From Mesotaenium endlicherianum (Eukaryota; Streptophyta; Zygnematophyceae; Zygnematales; Mesotaeniaceae), in the NCBI GenBank assembly GCA_009602735.1, contig WELA01004867.1, positions 1-41,479 of the forward strand: a DNA stretch of 41,479 bases. Reading direction: 5' to 3'. The notes beneath the pieces are model-generated. The model searched no databases. It was not told the DNA's origin and saw only the letters and a program-made list of their open reading frames with translations. Of the stretch, positions 19,810 through 30,910 are shown piece by piece; position 1 is the stretch's first letter; the number at the start of each line of letters is the position of its first letter. The position numbers and the translations under genes were made by a program.

Positions 19810-22598
19810 AAATCTGTGGCCGCAGGTACTTCATCATGGCCAGCCGTGAAGCTCAGCGGCGTGGTCGGATGGAAGCCATAGTTGAGGAAGAATGGGGACT
19901 CTTGGGTAGAGGCTTGCATAGTGTTGTTGTAGGCAAACTCCAAGGGGGTCAAGTACATGTCCCAGTCTTGCTCCAGGGTAGACACGTAGGCCTTTAGAGA
20001 GGTCCTTAGGGTACGATTCATACGCACGGTTTGCCCATCTGATTGTGGGTGGTAGGCAATAGACATATCCAGCGATGTACCCAAATTCTTGAAGAGATTT
20101 TTCCAGAAATGGCTTGTGAATCTTGGATCTCTATCTGACACAATTCTTGACGGTAGTCCATGGAGTTGGAAGATATTGTCAAAGATGAGCCTTGCAAGTT
20201 GTGGTGCTATAGCCTTAGTCATCGTGGGAATAAAATGAGCCATCTTAGTAAGTCTGTCCACCACCGTGAGTATTGCATTATGGCCTCGAGGTGTCACGGG
20301 CAAGTCCACGATAAGGTCCATTGAGATGTCCGTCCATTGTCTTTCGGGGATTGGTAGTGGTTGGAGGAGTCCTCCCGCCTTTTGCGATGATGGCTTGATT
20401 CTTTGGCATGTGTCACAGCTCCTGCAGTACTCCTTGACTTGCTTAGACATGCCTGGCCAACAATAACTCCTAGCTAGAACGCCCGTGGTCCGTAGGATTC
20501 CAAAGTGTCCTCCAAGAGGGTTGTCGTGTGCTTCTCGTAGAAGCAAGAGCCGGAGGTCTATGTCATCAGGAACACATCTCTGGCCCGTGTCTTGCCTCAC
20601 CCAATAATTGCCTTCTTGCTTCTTGTATGGGTCCAAGGCTGCTTCTCCGTTCTTGTAGTAAGGGTCTCTTTCATAGGCGGCTGAAAATCGAGCTTCCAGA
20701 TCTGTCTTCAGGGATACCATCACTGCATTTAATTGCAGTCTTGAGAGGGGGTCAGCCGGGTTTGTCTTGCCGGGCTGGTACTGAATCGTGATGTTGTATT
20801 GTTGCAAGTATCCGCTCCATCTTGCTTGTCTCCTTGAGAGATACGGCTGCGTCTGGAGGTGCTTTAACGCCTCGTGGTCCGTGGTGACCAGTACCTTGCG
20901 TCCTTCAACGTAGCAGCGCCAAACCTTCAAGGCATGTACAATCGCCATTGCCTCTTGCTCCGTGGTTGTATAATTTTGCTCGGCTGGATTTAGCTTCCTT
21001 GACTCGTAGGCGATGGGCTGCAGTCCCTTGCCTTGGTCTTGAAGCAGGATTGCTCCTATTGCATAGGAAGATGCATCGGTGATGACGTGGAAGGGCCAAT
21101 CAGGGTTTGGACTTGGGAGAGTGAGCACCGGGGATGTGGTCAATCTTCGCTTTAACTCTTGAAATGCCTCTTCCTCTTTCTCGGTCCATGTATATAGCCT
21201 GTCCTTCTTGAGTAGATCTGTCAGGCGGGCTGCTATGTGCGAAAAGCCTTGGATGAATTTTCTGTACCAATTGGCAAACCCCAAGAATGACTGGAGTTCT
21301 TTCTTGGTCGTGGGGGTTGGCCATTCCTCCACCATCGTGGTCTTCTTGGGGTCCATCTTGATGCCATCAGCAGTCACGTGGAGACCTAGGAACTCCACTT
21401 CTTGTTTGGCAAACTCGCATTTTGACTCCTTCGCAAATAGCTTGTTTTGCTTCAATACTTCAAGGACTTCTTTCAAGTGTCTCGCATGCTCTTCAAGGGT
21501 CTTGCTGTAGATAAGGATGTCATCGATGAATACCACCACAAATCTGTCCAACATGGGCTGAAATATGGTGTTCATCATAGTCATGAAAGTTGCTGGCGCG
21601 TTGGTGAGTCCAAATGGCAGGACCATGAACTCAAAATGTCCATATCTTGTCCTGAATGCCGTCTTCTCTATGTCCGGTTCTGCGATGCGAATCTGGTGGT
21701 AGCCGCTCCGTAAGTCAATCTTCGTGAAGTACTTGGCTCCAACCAGCCGGTCCATGAGCTCATCCATGCGCGGCAGCGGGTATCGATTCTTGATGGTGAT
21801 CTTGTTGAGGGCGCGATAGTCCACACACATCCTCAAGGTACCATCTTTCTTCTTGACAAATAGCACCGGGGCTCCAAATGGCGACTTGCTAGGTCGAATG
21901 AAGCCATGCTCCAGTAGCTCCTTGATTTGCTTCTTGACTTCGTCTAGCTCCGTGTATGACATTTTGAACGTAGGCCGAGAGATGGGCTTGCTTCCGGGCT
22001 CCAACTCTATCTTGTGGTCTACGAATCTTTTGGGGGGTAGGCCCTTGGGCAATTCCGGGGAGAACACTTCTTTGTAGTCCTCAAAGACTTCTTGTATCTC
22101 CTTGGGAACGGGGCTGCCTTCTTGACTCTCGATGTCTTTCTTGATGTCTTTTGGCGTGATCAAGGCCAAAAGAAGCTCGTGTCCCTTCCTCACAAGTCTC
22201 TTGAGTTGGAGGGCGGACAATAGTATCTCGTGTGCCGGCTTCTGGATGTCTTGGGTCTGGATATTCTGGATTGCGCGCAAAATACAGATTCTTGAAGTGA
22301 TGTCATTCTTGATCTTGATAGTAACGGTCCTCCAATCAACTTGGGGGTTGTGCTTGGTCAACCAAGGCGTCCCTAGGATGACGTCGTACTTGCCCAATTG
22401 CATGGGGGAGAACACTACTCTATCCTTGAAGGACTTGATAGAGAGTGCCAAGGGGTACGTCTTCTTGGAAGGGGTAGTATAGGAGAATCCATCGGGCATC
22501 ATAATCTCCTCGTCGTGGTCAAGAGTTTGCGTAGTAATACCGTGCTTGGTGGCAAAATCTGCAGCAATGAAGTTGCCTTGAGCTCCGCTATCCACCAA
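19797..22598 (-). CDS. Element B pol: protease, reverse transcriptase, RNase H, integrase
   Basis: One uninterrupted frame of 933 codons. The protease active site is VDSGAQG at residues 2-8, with the YDVILG block near 70. RT has [13 protein letters not shown] (about 290-303), [10 protein letters not shown] and the catalytic [10 protein letters not shown] (about 355). RNase H has [11 protein letters not shown] (about 508), TTEQEAMAI and TTDHEAL. Integrase has the H2C2 zinc region ([10 protein letters not shown] ... CDTCQ), the first Asp in ISMDLIV (about 762) and the second in VSDRDPRF (822). Residue 858, exactly 35 residues on, should be Glu but is Val (GTG at 20027-20025). The frame has no natural ATG at its left end and was presumably made as a gag-pol product. 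Integrase is predicted catalytically dead; the rest looks sound. Confidence 0.93.
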   Translation of the reverse strand: MVDSGAQGNFIAADFATKHGITTQTLDHDEEIMMPDGFSYTTPSKKTYPLALSIKSFKDRVVFSPMQLGKYDVILGTPWLTKHNPQVDWRTVTIKIKNDITSRICILRAIQNIQTQDIQKPAHEILLSALQLKRLVRKGHELLLALITPKDIKKDIESQEGSPVPKEIQEVFEDYKEVFSPELPKGLPPKRFVDHKIELEPGSKPISRPTFKMSYTELDEVKKQIKELLEHGFIRPSKSPFGAPVLFVKKKDGTLRMCVDYRALNKITIKNRYPLPRMDELMDRLVGAKYFTKIDLRSGYHQIRIAEPDIEKTAFRTRYGHFEFMVLPFGLTNAPATFMTMMNTIFQPMLDRFVVVFIDDILIYSKTLEEHARHLKEVLEVLKQNKLFAKESKCEFAKQEVEFLGLHVTADGIKMDPKKTTMVEEWPTPTTKKELQSFLGFANWYRKFIQGFSHIAARLTDLLKKDRLYTWTEKEEEAFQELKRRLTTSPVLTLPSPNPDWPFHVITDASSYAIGAILLQDQGKGLQPIAYESRKLNPAEQNYTTTEQEAMAIVHALKVWRCYVEGRKVLVTTDHEALKHLQTQPYLSRRQARWSGYLQQYNITIQYQPGKTNPADPLSRLQLNAVMVSLKTDLEARFSAAYERDPYYKNGEAALDPYKKQEGNYWVRQDTGQRCVPDDIDLRLLLLREAHDNPLGGHFGILRTTGVLARSYCWPGMSKQVKEYCRSCDTCQRIKPSSQKAGGLLQPLPIPERQWTDISMDLIVDLPVTPRGHNAILTVVDRLTKMAHFIPTMTKAIAPQLARLIFDNIFQLHGLPSRIVSDRDPRFTSHFWKNLFKNLGTSLDMSIAYHPQSDGQTVRMNRTLRTSLKAYVSTLEQDWDMYLTPLEFAYNNTMQASTQESPFFLNYGFHPTTPLSFTAGHDEVPAATDLWRH

Positions 22599-22623
22599 GA
22601 TGTGGACCTTCTCTCCTCCAAGG

Positions 22624-23925
22624 CTAACCTCTCAAACTCATGGAGGCTGGAACGTCGTCTTCAACGGGGGTCTTCACCTCACTTGACGTGTTGCCTTCTC
22701 GTGAAGTGGGTCTTGGGGTGGTAGGCTCCTGGCCTACCGGCGCTGTCCGTTTTTGACAACTTTTTGGGCATGAGAGTGCACGATGGCCCTTTTCCTTGCA
22801 ATAAAAGCATAGTCCAGCCGTCATGAGAGCTTTTTTTTCAGCCGGGGAGAGTCTTGCTTTCGCTCCTTGCTGGTTTCTTGTATTATAAGTGTCATTGGAG
22901 GGTCTTCCACTCTTTCGAGCAGCCGCGGGGTCCCTTTTAATAATTCCGATGTCCATGGGTGTGGGTCCAGATTCGGATGTGGAAGGGGCTGCGTACACCC
23001 GCGTCGCCGGTACCCGTGAAGATAAAGGACAGAGTGCTTGAAATCCAAGGTATCCACCTTTTGGGCCACTTCAATGATCCTTGAGAAATCCGTCAAGTCA
23101 CGTAATTCCACTTCCTTTGCCACTTGGGCTTGAGGCCAAAGATGTAGCGGTCAATCTTCTCCTCGAGAGACATGTTGAGGATCTCAAGAGTGAGGGCGTG
23201 AAATCTGGATGTATACTCTTGAATGGACGTCGTTTGCTTGAGATGGTGGAGCTTTCCTCGGACAATCTTCTCCGCATTGATGGGCATGAATTGCTTCTTG
23301 AGGGCCTCACAAAAATCTGCCCATCTTGCATATGATGGTGGGGGCTCTTGGCCGAGCATGGGGTGCGCCATAGCTTGATATATAGCCGCTTGATAGTTAC
23401 GCCACCATGATGTTGCTGCTCCTCTAAGTAAGGTAACGGCAAAGGGAACGTAGTCCTCCTCGGGTACTTCAAGGAACGCGAGGTACGTCTTCACTTGGTA
23501 GAGCCATAAATTCAGGTTGGCACCTTTTTTAGGGTTGAAAGTGTCGGATTTGCCGAGCTTGATGAGTTTCCTTGCTCTTGTGGAGGCGCTTGAGCCGGGG
23601 CTGGATGTTGAGCATTGCTTGCAGTAGGGGCAACCATGGCAGCCATAGCTTCTCTTGACGCTTGCACGGTTGCTTCATAGGTGGCCAAGCCCACTTGATT
23701 ATGGACGGTCATTAGGAAAGCTGCCCACTTATTTGCGGGAACTCCTTGTGGTGGGGTCAACTCTGCTATAGCGGCTGCCATGGGATTTGACGGTGCTCCT
23801 CCTTGTGGTGCTTCTCGTTGTTGCAGACTTTCTTGAGTGGGCTCTCCCATCGGCGCGAGAGGAGGGTGTCTTGGAGAAAAAGGGCTTCCTTCGAAAGCTT
23901 GCTGTTGGTCTTGAGGATCGGCCAT
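22624..23925 (-). pseudogene. Element B gag (frameshifted)
   Basis: Starts at an ATG 24 bases past the primer site (23925, MADPQDQQQAFEGSPF). The N-terminal frame runs to about 23512, but the true continuation (KLIKLGKSDTFNPKKG) shifts frame near 23580. A Ty3-type capsid core follows (YVPFAVTLLRGAATSWWRNY, 23494-23093), then another shift and a nucleocapsid zinc knuckle CFYCKEKGHRALSC (about 22810-22765) near the end at 22624. Domain order and length fit a chromoviral gag of about 430 residues. At least two frameshifts make it non-functional as it stands. Confidence 0.88.
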
Positions 23926-23949
23926 CTTCTTGTGCTACCAAAGTGCCTA

Positions 23950-23961
23950 GCTCCGATACCA
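23950..23961 (-). other. Primer-binding site of element B
   Basis: Sense strand TGGTATCGGAGC, one base after the 5' LTR. It is close to the plant consensus complementary to initiator Met-tRNA. Confidence 0.85.
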
Positions 23962-23962
23962 C

Positions 23963-24465
23963 TGTAGTGAAACAGATAGATGAAGTACTTAGTGAAATAT
24001 AATACTTTATCTATTCAAGACAAGGATCTTTGAACACAAGTGGTAGCTTCTTGAAAGAGAGATGGCTTCTTGAAAGTTAATATATTTCTGGATTTTGGCA
24101 AGTACAAGAGTGATTCTGGAATGTCTTTCTATGTTCTAGCTCTTGTTTATATACTTGCTAAATAAGTAATTTCTAGGAAGGTGTATGTTGATGTGTTGGC
24201 ACCCAACACATCCCAAAACTTGCCACCTCTTTCTAGAATAATGTACACATGTCCTTTTGACCTAAAAATGGCACATCTGACTTTTGCCACATGGAGTTCT
24301 TCTAGGTCTTTCCTCTAACTTCGAAAATGCCTTAGAAGGTTCAAAGGACATGAACCAAGTCACTAGAGTACCTATTCACACTTGAATCCACACAATACTA
24401 CTCCGAATAAATTTGAAAACATTAAAATATATGCAAACTAATATATAATAACTCAAATCACTACA
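23963..24465 (-). repeat. 5' LTR of element B
   Basis: 503 bp with intact ends (TGTAGTG...CACTACA on the plus strand). The primer site follows on the sense side, so this is the 5' LTR. Confidence 0.92.
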
Positions 24466-24969
24466 GAAGGATCTAACTTCCGAGACAGAATGTGGTACTG
24501 GCCAGTCCCTTATGGTCTGGACTTTCTTAGGATCAACACTGATGCCTTTGTTACTAACTACGTGGCCCAAGAATTGAATACTTTCCTTAAAGAAATCACA
24601 CTTGCTCATTTTAGCAAATAACTGGTTCTTTCTTAGAGTGTCCACTACTTCAGCACCAGACAGGGTATCAAGCAAGTCCTCGATTCTGGGTAAAGCATAC
24701 TTGTTCTTTACTGTAATTCTGTTAAGAGCTTCATAATCAACACACATCCGCATACTCCCATCCTTTTTTTTAACAAATTGGATGGGTGCGCCATAAGGCG
24801 ATTTACTGGGAGAAACATAACCATTTTCCTCAAGCTCTGCAACCCGTGTATTCAACTCTTCGCTCTCCACATAGGACAAGCCATAAACGCGTTGCCAGGG
24901 TGGTTGGCTCCCAGGTAATAAACCAATCGTGTGATCTACTATCCTCTTAGGGGGTAATCCTAGAGGCAT
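24466..24969 (-). pseudogene. Element A reverse transcriptase, catalytic core deleted
   Basis: The protein begins MPLGLPPKRIVDHTIGLLPG and contains AELEENGYVSPSKSPYGAP and MRMCVDYEALNRITVK, the normal start of a Ty3 RT. At LSGAEVVDTLRKNQLF (near 24645) it jumps directly to the segment after the active site. The KIDL motif, the FGLTNAP motif and the FLDD catalytic motif, roughly 90 residues, are missing while the frame is kept. It ends at VRSF where element B inserted. The element could only have moved later with RT supplied in trans, unless the deletion occurred after insertion. Confidence 0.88.
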
Positions 24970-25039
24970 ATTAAAAACATCATTGTACTAAGCAACGATT
25001 TTTGCAGCAGTAGGGTGCTCCGGAGGGCTTACCTTTTTC

Positions 25040-25570
25040 TCAACCACTTCTATAGATTGAGAAGGTACCTCTCTTAGCAACAGACAGAACATTCTGTCTT
25101 CCTTCTAGTTCCAGCTTTCCATGAACTCCATTGCATTCAGCAATTTGCCTCCTCCTGGTAGCCTCTTCTTTTCCTTCATTTGCCATCCATACAGGACAAG
25201 AGGAAGAGCACTAGTCGATGCGAAGTTAGTCTGCTCACCACTTGATCCTCTCACTATAATTGTACCTCTGCTCCAACACACTTCAGCTTGATGTTTATAA
25301 GCCAGGACCTGCCTAGCACAAGATCATAAAAGCCAGTGATGAGTACCTCAAATGTAAGCGTTTCAGTTAGAATTGCATTGCCAAAACCTTAGTGGACCTC
25401 AATAGGCTTGATTATAATTCCTCCCGGGATACTTGAGGCATCTCCAAGGAAGATTTTTTTATTCCCTTGGGTGACAATAGGCAGCCTTACCTGCTTAACT
25501 AAGTCCTTATGGATGAAAGTATGTGACGCCCCTTCGTCAACAAATGCTCACATTCCAACCTGCAATCATA
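25040..25570 (-). pseudogene. Element A aspartic protease region (broken)
   Basis: The sense strand reads AFVDEGASHTFIHKDLVKQ, then GNKKIFLGDASSIPGGI and DLVLGRSWL, the layout of a retroviral-type protease, with stops and shifts. The active site is DEG (25538-25530) where the family needs DSG or DTG. Between here and RT (24970-25040) is linker sequence. Confidence 0.65.
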
Positions 25571-27014
25571 CAATGCAGTAGAATAGCCGGGACTGACTTT
25601 TCATGACTTTCGCATTGTTCTCCTAACTTAGTAAAGAAACGTTGGACATCAGGTGGAACAAGATCATCCAGAGTGTGCACTCTTTGGGGATCTATATTGC
25701 TGATGGTCTCCTTTAACTGTTTGTCAGGCATGCAAACTGAATCCAATTCAGCAGGACCCATAATACCTGCTACGAGGGCAGCTAGTGACGACTCATTATC
25801 TTTAGCATCCTCACAGTCAGTTGACTGGATTACTGACTGTTGCTGCCTTTTAAAGGCTGGTCCTTTCTCTCGACCTTTGGGAGGTGCTTGACTGGACACT
25901 GCTCTCTGAAGTGACCCAACTGCTGGCAATGGAAGCAAACAAATTTTGCTGAGGCTGGTCTCGGCTTAGTCCTACCACCACCTCTTCCATAGCCACCTCA
26001 AGAGTAACCACCTCTCCCTCTAGAGTGTATAGTATTGTACTCATACTCGTACTCATCACCCTGAATGTCCTCAGCTTGGTCTCCTTCAATTACATTATAG
26101 GAATTATGGGGCTTTTTGACAATCTTAGACACCAAAGCTTTACTTCGGGGCTTGTGATTGAACTGCTGCTGATCCCAGGCATCAGCATCCTGGATCAAGT
26201 CAGCCAGTTTCTCATACATCTCAGCAAAGTGACCAAAGACTTCGGATTTCAAGCCAAACCTGAAGTATGCTATCCTATATTGCTCTGGCAAGTCTGGCTG
26301 CTTCATCATGTTCTCCTGGAACTTATGAGCAAACTCAGCAACTGAAGTGGTCTGCTTCAGGTTCAAGGAGATCATTGCATAGATAGCTTTCTCTTGCTGA
26401 TTGATGACATCAAACTTCTCATGCAGTTTCTTGACAAACTCTTACCAAGTAGGGTCACCGAGTTGCTGTGCCTTACGCTCTCCTTTCCAACACAGCCACC
26501 TGTCTGCTGCACTGCCATTCGGTAGAGCACCAGTGTGCCTGACCTTCTCGTAATCTTGCAGTTCTGGGTAGTTCTCCTCCAGCCACTGCTCAACATCAGC
26601 GAGAAACTTGATCAGGTAATACTTTTTGTTTCCCTCAGAATCATAGTCCTGGGGAGGTTTTGGCTTAGGCTTACTAGGCCCTCTGCCACCACCACCAGTG
26701 GTTTGAGAACCCAGTTGGTCTCTGTCCCGCAGCAGAGACATTATATTTCTTTTGTCCTCCTGTTTGGACTGATACATGCTCGCCATTTGCGATTGCATTT
26801 GCACAAATAATGCTCCCAAATCCACATTCTGAGGTGGGAGTCTAGCAAATGCAGCAGTAGCAGTGGCATCCACTCGCTGAGTAGTGTCCTCAACAATCCC
26901 TCTCGCTCTTGCAGCAGCAATTCCTGCCGCATTCAGCCGGTCATGAATTTGACCTAGAGGCACATTGAGTTGTACAGCAGGAGGTGGGTTCAAAACATTG
27001 GCCCTAGCTGCCAT
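25571..27014 (-). pseudogene. Element A gag (stop codons and frameshift)
   Basis: Opens at MAARANVLNPPPAVQLNVPL (27014), about 200 bases after the 5' LTR. The capsid part contains KYYLIKFLADVEQWLEENYP and, after an in-frame TAA near 26442, EFVKKLHEKFDV and SLNLKQTTSVAEFAHKFQE (26375-25998). A nucleocapsid zinc knuckle CFHCQQLGHFREQC lies near 25950-25910, then a frameshift leads to GPAFKRQQQSVIQST (25860-25537). Domain order is normal; the product is not translatable without correction. Confidence 0.85.
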
Positions 27015-27201
27015 AAGTTCTTCGACAGTGCGCTCGTCTGCTGGCTATCCTTCCCTCCTTTCTGTGTCTTCAGCAGCTTTTGCTTCCTGCTACATGGCTT
27101 TCAGCCTGATTTTTGACATTTTCGTCATCCTGGTTCTCCATTTCTCGAGAGTTGCTAGTTTGAGACCTTGTCCTTACCATACAAAGAAGACTTTGATAAC
27201 T

Positions 27202-27213
27202 GCTTCGATACCA
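27202..27213 (-). other. Primer-binding site of element A
   Basis: Sense strand TGGTATCGAAGC, one base after the 5' LTR; one or two mismatches to the plant initiator Met-tRNA complement. Confidence 0.82.
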
Positions 27214-27214
27214 C

Positions 27215-27932
27215 TGAAATGAATCGACTTACCAATTAGGCGATTAACAATTAATGAAGATCTTTATATCAGCAAGTAATCTTTATGGTATTTTCTGTTA
27301 ATTGATTCAACAGCTAAAGACAACACACTAGCAAATGCATTACTCGCAAGTCGAATGGAAGTAAACTAGCATCAATAATGCAATCAGTATACTCGTACAT
27401 AAGCAAGGCTAGAAGAAAGTGCATATCAATGGCTTCTCGGCTTGGATTCAGATCTCTCTCCGTAAGTTGTACAAGAGAGTTGGCCTCGTTTCCAAATGCC
27501 GAACTCGAGAGCAATGTCTAGCATATGTACATAGAATAAGTTTACTATTCAACAGCAAGTGCGATGGCACCACCTACCCGGGAGTTAACCACGTTGGTAG
27601 GACTTTGATTAACCAAATCCACCGCCATCTCCTATCATCCCGAATCGCCATCCATCCCAAGAATGTCATCTAGCCATTCATCTAGCACACTACACTTAGA
27701 TGCGTATCTAGGCAGTTCGTTGCTACCGAGTACGGAAGTGAGCTGGCTGTCAAAGAATGTGTCAGCAAGCTGACCTAAGTTGGCTTCAGCTTGCTGCTCC
27801 CCGCTGAGTCATTAAACTGATTATTTAATGAGGTCCAGCAGACTCAATATTAACTAAAGTTCAGCACGTTGAACTTATTTAACTATTATATTTAGATGAA
27901 TATTATATCTACCAATAAACCGATTCATCACA
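27215..27932 (-). repeat. 5' LTR of element A
   Basis: 718 bp, starting TGAAATGAATCG and ending CATCACA on the plus strand. Flanked on the right by ATAGT (27933-27937), matching the left duplication, and on the left by the primer site. Confidence 0.92.
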
Positions 27933-27937
27933 ATAGT
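27933..27937. other. Right target-site duplication of element A (ATAGT)
   Basis: Pairs with 12448-12452. Confidence 0.85.
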
Positions 27938-28690
27938 GGCTTGATCTTTCTAGATCTCATAATGGAACAAAACGGTGGTGGCTCAGCTTCACTTGGCTCT
28001 GCCATGCCTACAATGTTTTGCCAGGCTGGCTGCCAACTTTTCTCAGCTGTGCACGTATCCTCTTTCTCTCGGGTTCCAGTCCAATAATCTGATGATGGTT
28101 CAAATTTCTTCTGATTCCATCCGCGTCGTTGTGCACACCCGCTCGATGTACCACTATCATCTGGTCCTCCTAGTCCTACATTGACCATCACGGGTAATCT
28201 GGGTTTGGCCGGCGGGGATCAATGGTCGCTGTGCCATACCAAGCTCGCCGTGGCTTTTGCCACGCGTGCCAGATTGTCACTTCTTGACTTTCGCAACAAC
28301 AATTAGCATTGGTTGATTGTAAGCAAAGAAAAAGAGTCAAAGCTTTGAAACTTTGAAGGATATACCACGTATGTCGCACTCTACAAAATCAATTCATTCT
28401 TGAAAGAAAACCCTCTTTTGCTTATAAGACATCCTCCTAAACTCAGAGCTACATTAGTAAGGTTTGAACTAGAAAGTGAGTATGTCTCGAAATCTATTAT
28501 TTTGAATATATTCAAACTCATTGAGATGATTATAAACAAAGTTCTTTTAGGTAAAAATGGGCGTGGAAACCTCGGGAGGACCTCCGGCTTATTGACAAAT
28601 TAGTCCTTAACCAAGGGGTCCTCAAGCCCTAACCCTTTATCGAAATTCGTCCCGTCTCATACCCTAATCCTAAGAATTCAAATATAATAA
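27938..28690. other. No gene seen
   Basis: Only short unrelated frames on both strands. Original flank of element A's insertion site; no repeat or domain recognised. Confidence 0.5.
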
Positions 28691-29400
28691 GGTTTTTATC
28701 ATTCAGAGACTGGAAGGCATTAAAGTCAACATGAATGTGGATTTTTTAACTTCGACCTTGGACGGGTTATAAATTCTAAAAGTTTCCAAATTTTAGAAAT
28801 TTATTATTTTATACATTCAACTCCTTCTGTCCAAAAAAACAAGTCAACTCTGTCATTTCAACGTTGACTTTTACCAACGTCAACTTATGAATAGGCATGA
28901 CTTTTGATATTCCAAGTAACTACATACATAACACTTCGGCAAACACGTCACCTGGCCAACACCGTTCGGACTTTCAACTGTCATATTTGATCAATTCACT
29001 TCAAGACAAAAGTTGACTTTGACATTTTGACCCCTCATAACTTTTCAAACAGTTGACTTTTTGAAAATTTATCAAAACTCATTGAACTCGTGTTCACCAC
29101 AATGTCAAATTTGCAACCTCATGGTTGACCCGATTGACCTTAGTGTTAACCGTTCACAAAATCAGTCGTTTTAACGTTGACTTAAAAAAACTTGACCTTT
29201 TACAGAATATACCTTTTAGAACTTGATGATGTTGATATTGTATAGATAATCAATCAGCTCCTTTTGCCCAAAGGAACAAGTCAACTCTTTCATTCTAACG
29301 TTGACCAATGTTGACTTTGACCAAGGTAAACTGCAACGTTGATCGCAACGTTGACTTCAATATTGACTGCATATATCTATTTGGAATACCACTGGACCCG
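28691..29400. other. Tract dense in GTTGAC/GTCAAC words
   Basis: AT-rich, with more than a dozen TTGAC or GTCAA words in both orientations, several as CAACGTTGAC or GTTGACTTTGACC. Similar words continue at the left edge of the element C leader (about 29812). It may be the U3 part of element C's LTR, or a degenerate repeat. TTGAC is also the core bound by plant WRKY factors. Confidence 0.4.
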
Positions 29401-29734
29401 AGGAACAAGTTGACACCAACTCAGCACTTCGACTATTTCGAGACATGACATTCAACCCTAGTTTTAAAATACGCCCGTACAGCCTCTTTTGGTCGAATCG
29501 TACGCATTGTAATACTCTGTATCCTCATACTTCGTAACACGCCTGTGACCAACTTTTTTGATTTATTTTCGATTTATAGTCGGACTATATCATTGACACT
29601 CACGTATTTCGACGAATTCCAACATACAGGTTTGACTCTCATGTTTTGTACGCGCGGCTAATCCGTACACTCGTGTGCGGCGGATCCGAGTTTCATAACT
29701 AGGCGTTCAACATTTTTTCATTAGTTATCATCTG
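29401..29734. other. No gene seen
   Basis: AT-rich with CpG-containing words such as GTACGC and CGTAC; no ORF or recognisable repeat. Confidence 0.5.
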
Positions 29735-30910
29735 ATGTGCATATTGTCGCGACTATTATCCGTTTGACGGTGTCGTACGCGCAGCGCAAGCTACGGCCAC
29801 CTAGTGCTGAAAGTCAACGTTGACTCACCGGCCACTTGACTGATTACCTCGCAGTCAGCGGTTATGGCGGCGTCAAGACCACTGGCAAGGGGTCAATGTC
29901 AGTGTGCCCCACACCCAGGGATGGGGGAGGTTTTGACAAGACAGCCGCAAGGCTGGGAGCTGGGGATCAGCAATGAGCCGCCCAGCAAGTACCAGGTCAG
30001 GTACTGTGTGACTGGCAGATTAAGCCTGGTCATGGCTGCAACGCCAAGATAGGTTACGGCCGCCCGGTTGGGAAAACTTGAGCAAGTGGCATTTGCTTGC
30101 ACGCCGCTCAGGAGTTCTTAGCCATGAGCCAATTAGGCGTGACTGCCAGCTGAGAAGCTAAGCAGCCACGCGCGACAGTCACAAGGTGTGCATGCATGCT
30201 GAGTGACTACGAGTTTGAGTTGAGCATGGCTAGGCAGAAGCGACATGCAGCTAAGTTGTGTGACTAAGCACGGCATTCTCGAAAGATGACGTTGTGTGGT
30301 GCCTACGAAAGGCACGAATCTTGCCTGAGACATGTCATTTACTCTCACGCACCTTGCCAAGAAGCATAAGGAAAGAGAAGAAGGGCGCGAAGAAGAAGAA
30401 GGAGTTCCCAAGGCCATTGGAGGGCCAAAGCCCCACGCTTCTGACGACGCTGAAGATTCTTCTGTGTATCATAGATAAGTTAGGATTGTAGGAGTTCCCA
30501 AGAGGGAATCTCACGGTTGAAGAAGGAGAACTGCAGAATAGAATCTGCAAGGAGATTAGCACAGAGTCAGCCGAACGCCACAAGTGTGTGTCAAGCAGCT
30601 TTAAAATGGTGAGTTGTGTGTTGATTTCCAAGTTCTCAGAAGTCGCATTCGCATCTCGAAGAGAGAGAGTAGTATTGACAGATAAAGCTCTCAGTGAAGA
30701 ACTGAGTGAGCCCAGCCTGGCAGTGAAGAGCTGTTAAGGCGCGGTGTTAAGTGAAGAGCTTGACCCAGGCCAGCATAAACGTAGTTTCAGAGTTTTGTAA
30801 GCTGACTTGTGGAAGTTAAGCGAAAGCCTGAAGGGCGATTTTCTCTGAATCTGACATTGCATGTCAAGCTGTTTAGAGTGTGATTTCTGCAAACTACAAT
30901 TTGCTCACCT
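29735..30910 (+). repeat. Element C leader / probable 5' LTR region
   Basis: Diverged match to 4515-5770 and 10808-12063. Contains a purine-rich stretch (30369-30412) and an ATG directly followed by GTGAGT (30606-30614), both conserved in the other copy. I cannot place the LTR end or a primer site. The short ORFs here are not conserved. Confidence 0.6.

Larger units (their letters stand above)
17878..24465 (-). mobile_element. Element B: Ty3/gypsy chromovirus nested in element A
   Basis: 6588 bp on the minus strand, with 503-bp LTRs at both ends. Its insertion splits A's RT gene: A's sequence stops at GAAG (17874-17877) and resumes with GAAG (24466-24469), which I take as the target-site duplication. 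Primer site and polypurine tract are both present. The LTRs differ at about 13 positions, several of them G/A or C/T changes, so it is younger than A. Gag is frameshifted, pol is one long frame, and the chromodomain end is shifted. Confidence 0.93.
12453..27932 (-). mobile_element. Element A: Ty3/gypsy chromovirus-type retrotransposon, interrupted by element B
   Basis: A complete but dead element on the minus strand: 5' LTR at the right, then primer site, gag, protease, RT, RNase H, integrase, chromodomain, ORF3, polypurine tract and 3' LTR at the left. Matching ATAGT duplications flank it. Without nested element B it would be about 8.9 kb, longer than a minimal chromovirus because of ORF3. 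The two LTRs differ by many substitutions and a small indel, so the insertion is old. RT lacks its catalytic core, and gag, protease and integrase contain stops or frameshifts. Confidence 0.92.

Noticed and set aside
20266..22724. Plus-strand ORFs across element B pol
   Set aside because: Antisense shadows of the 933-codon pol frame.
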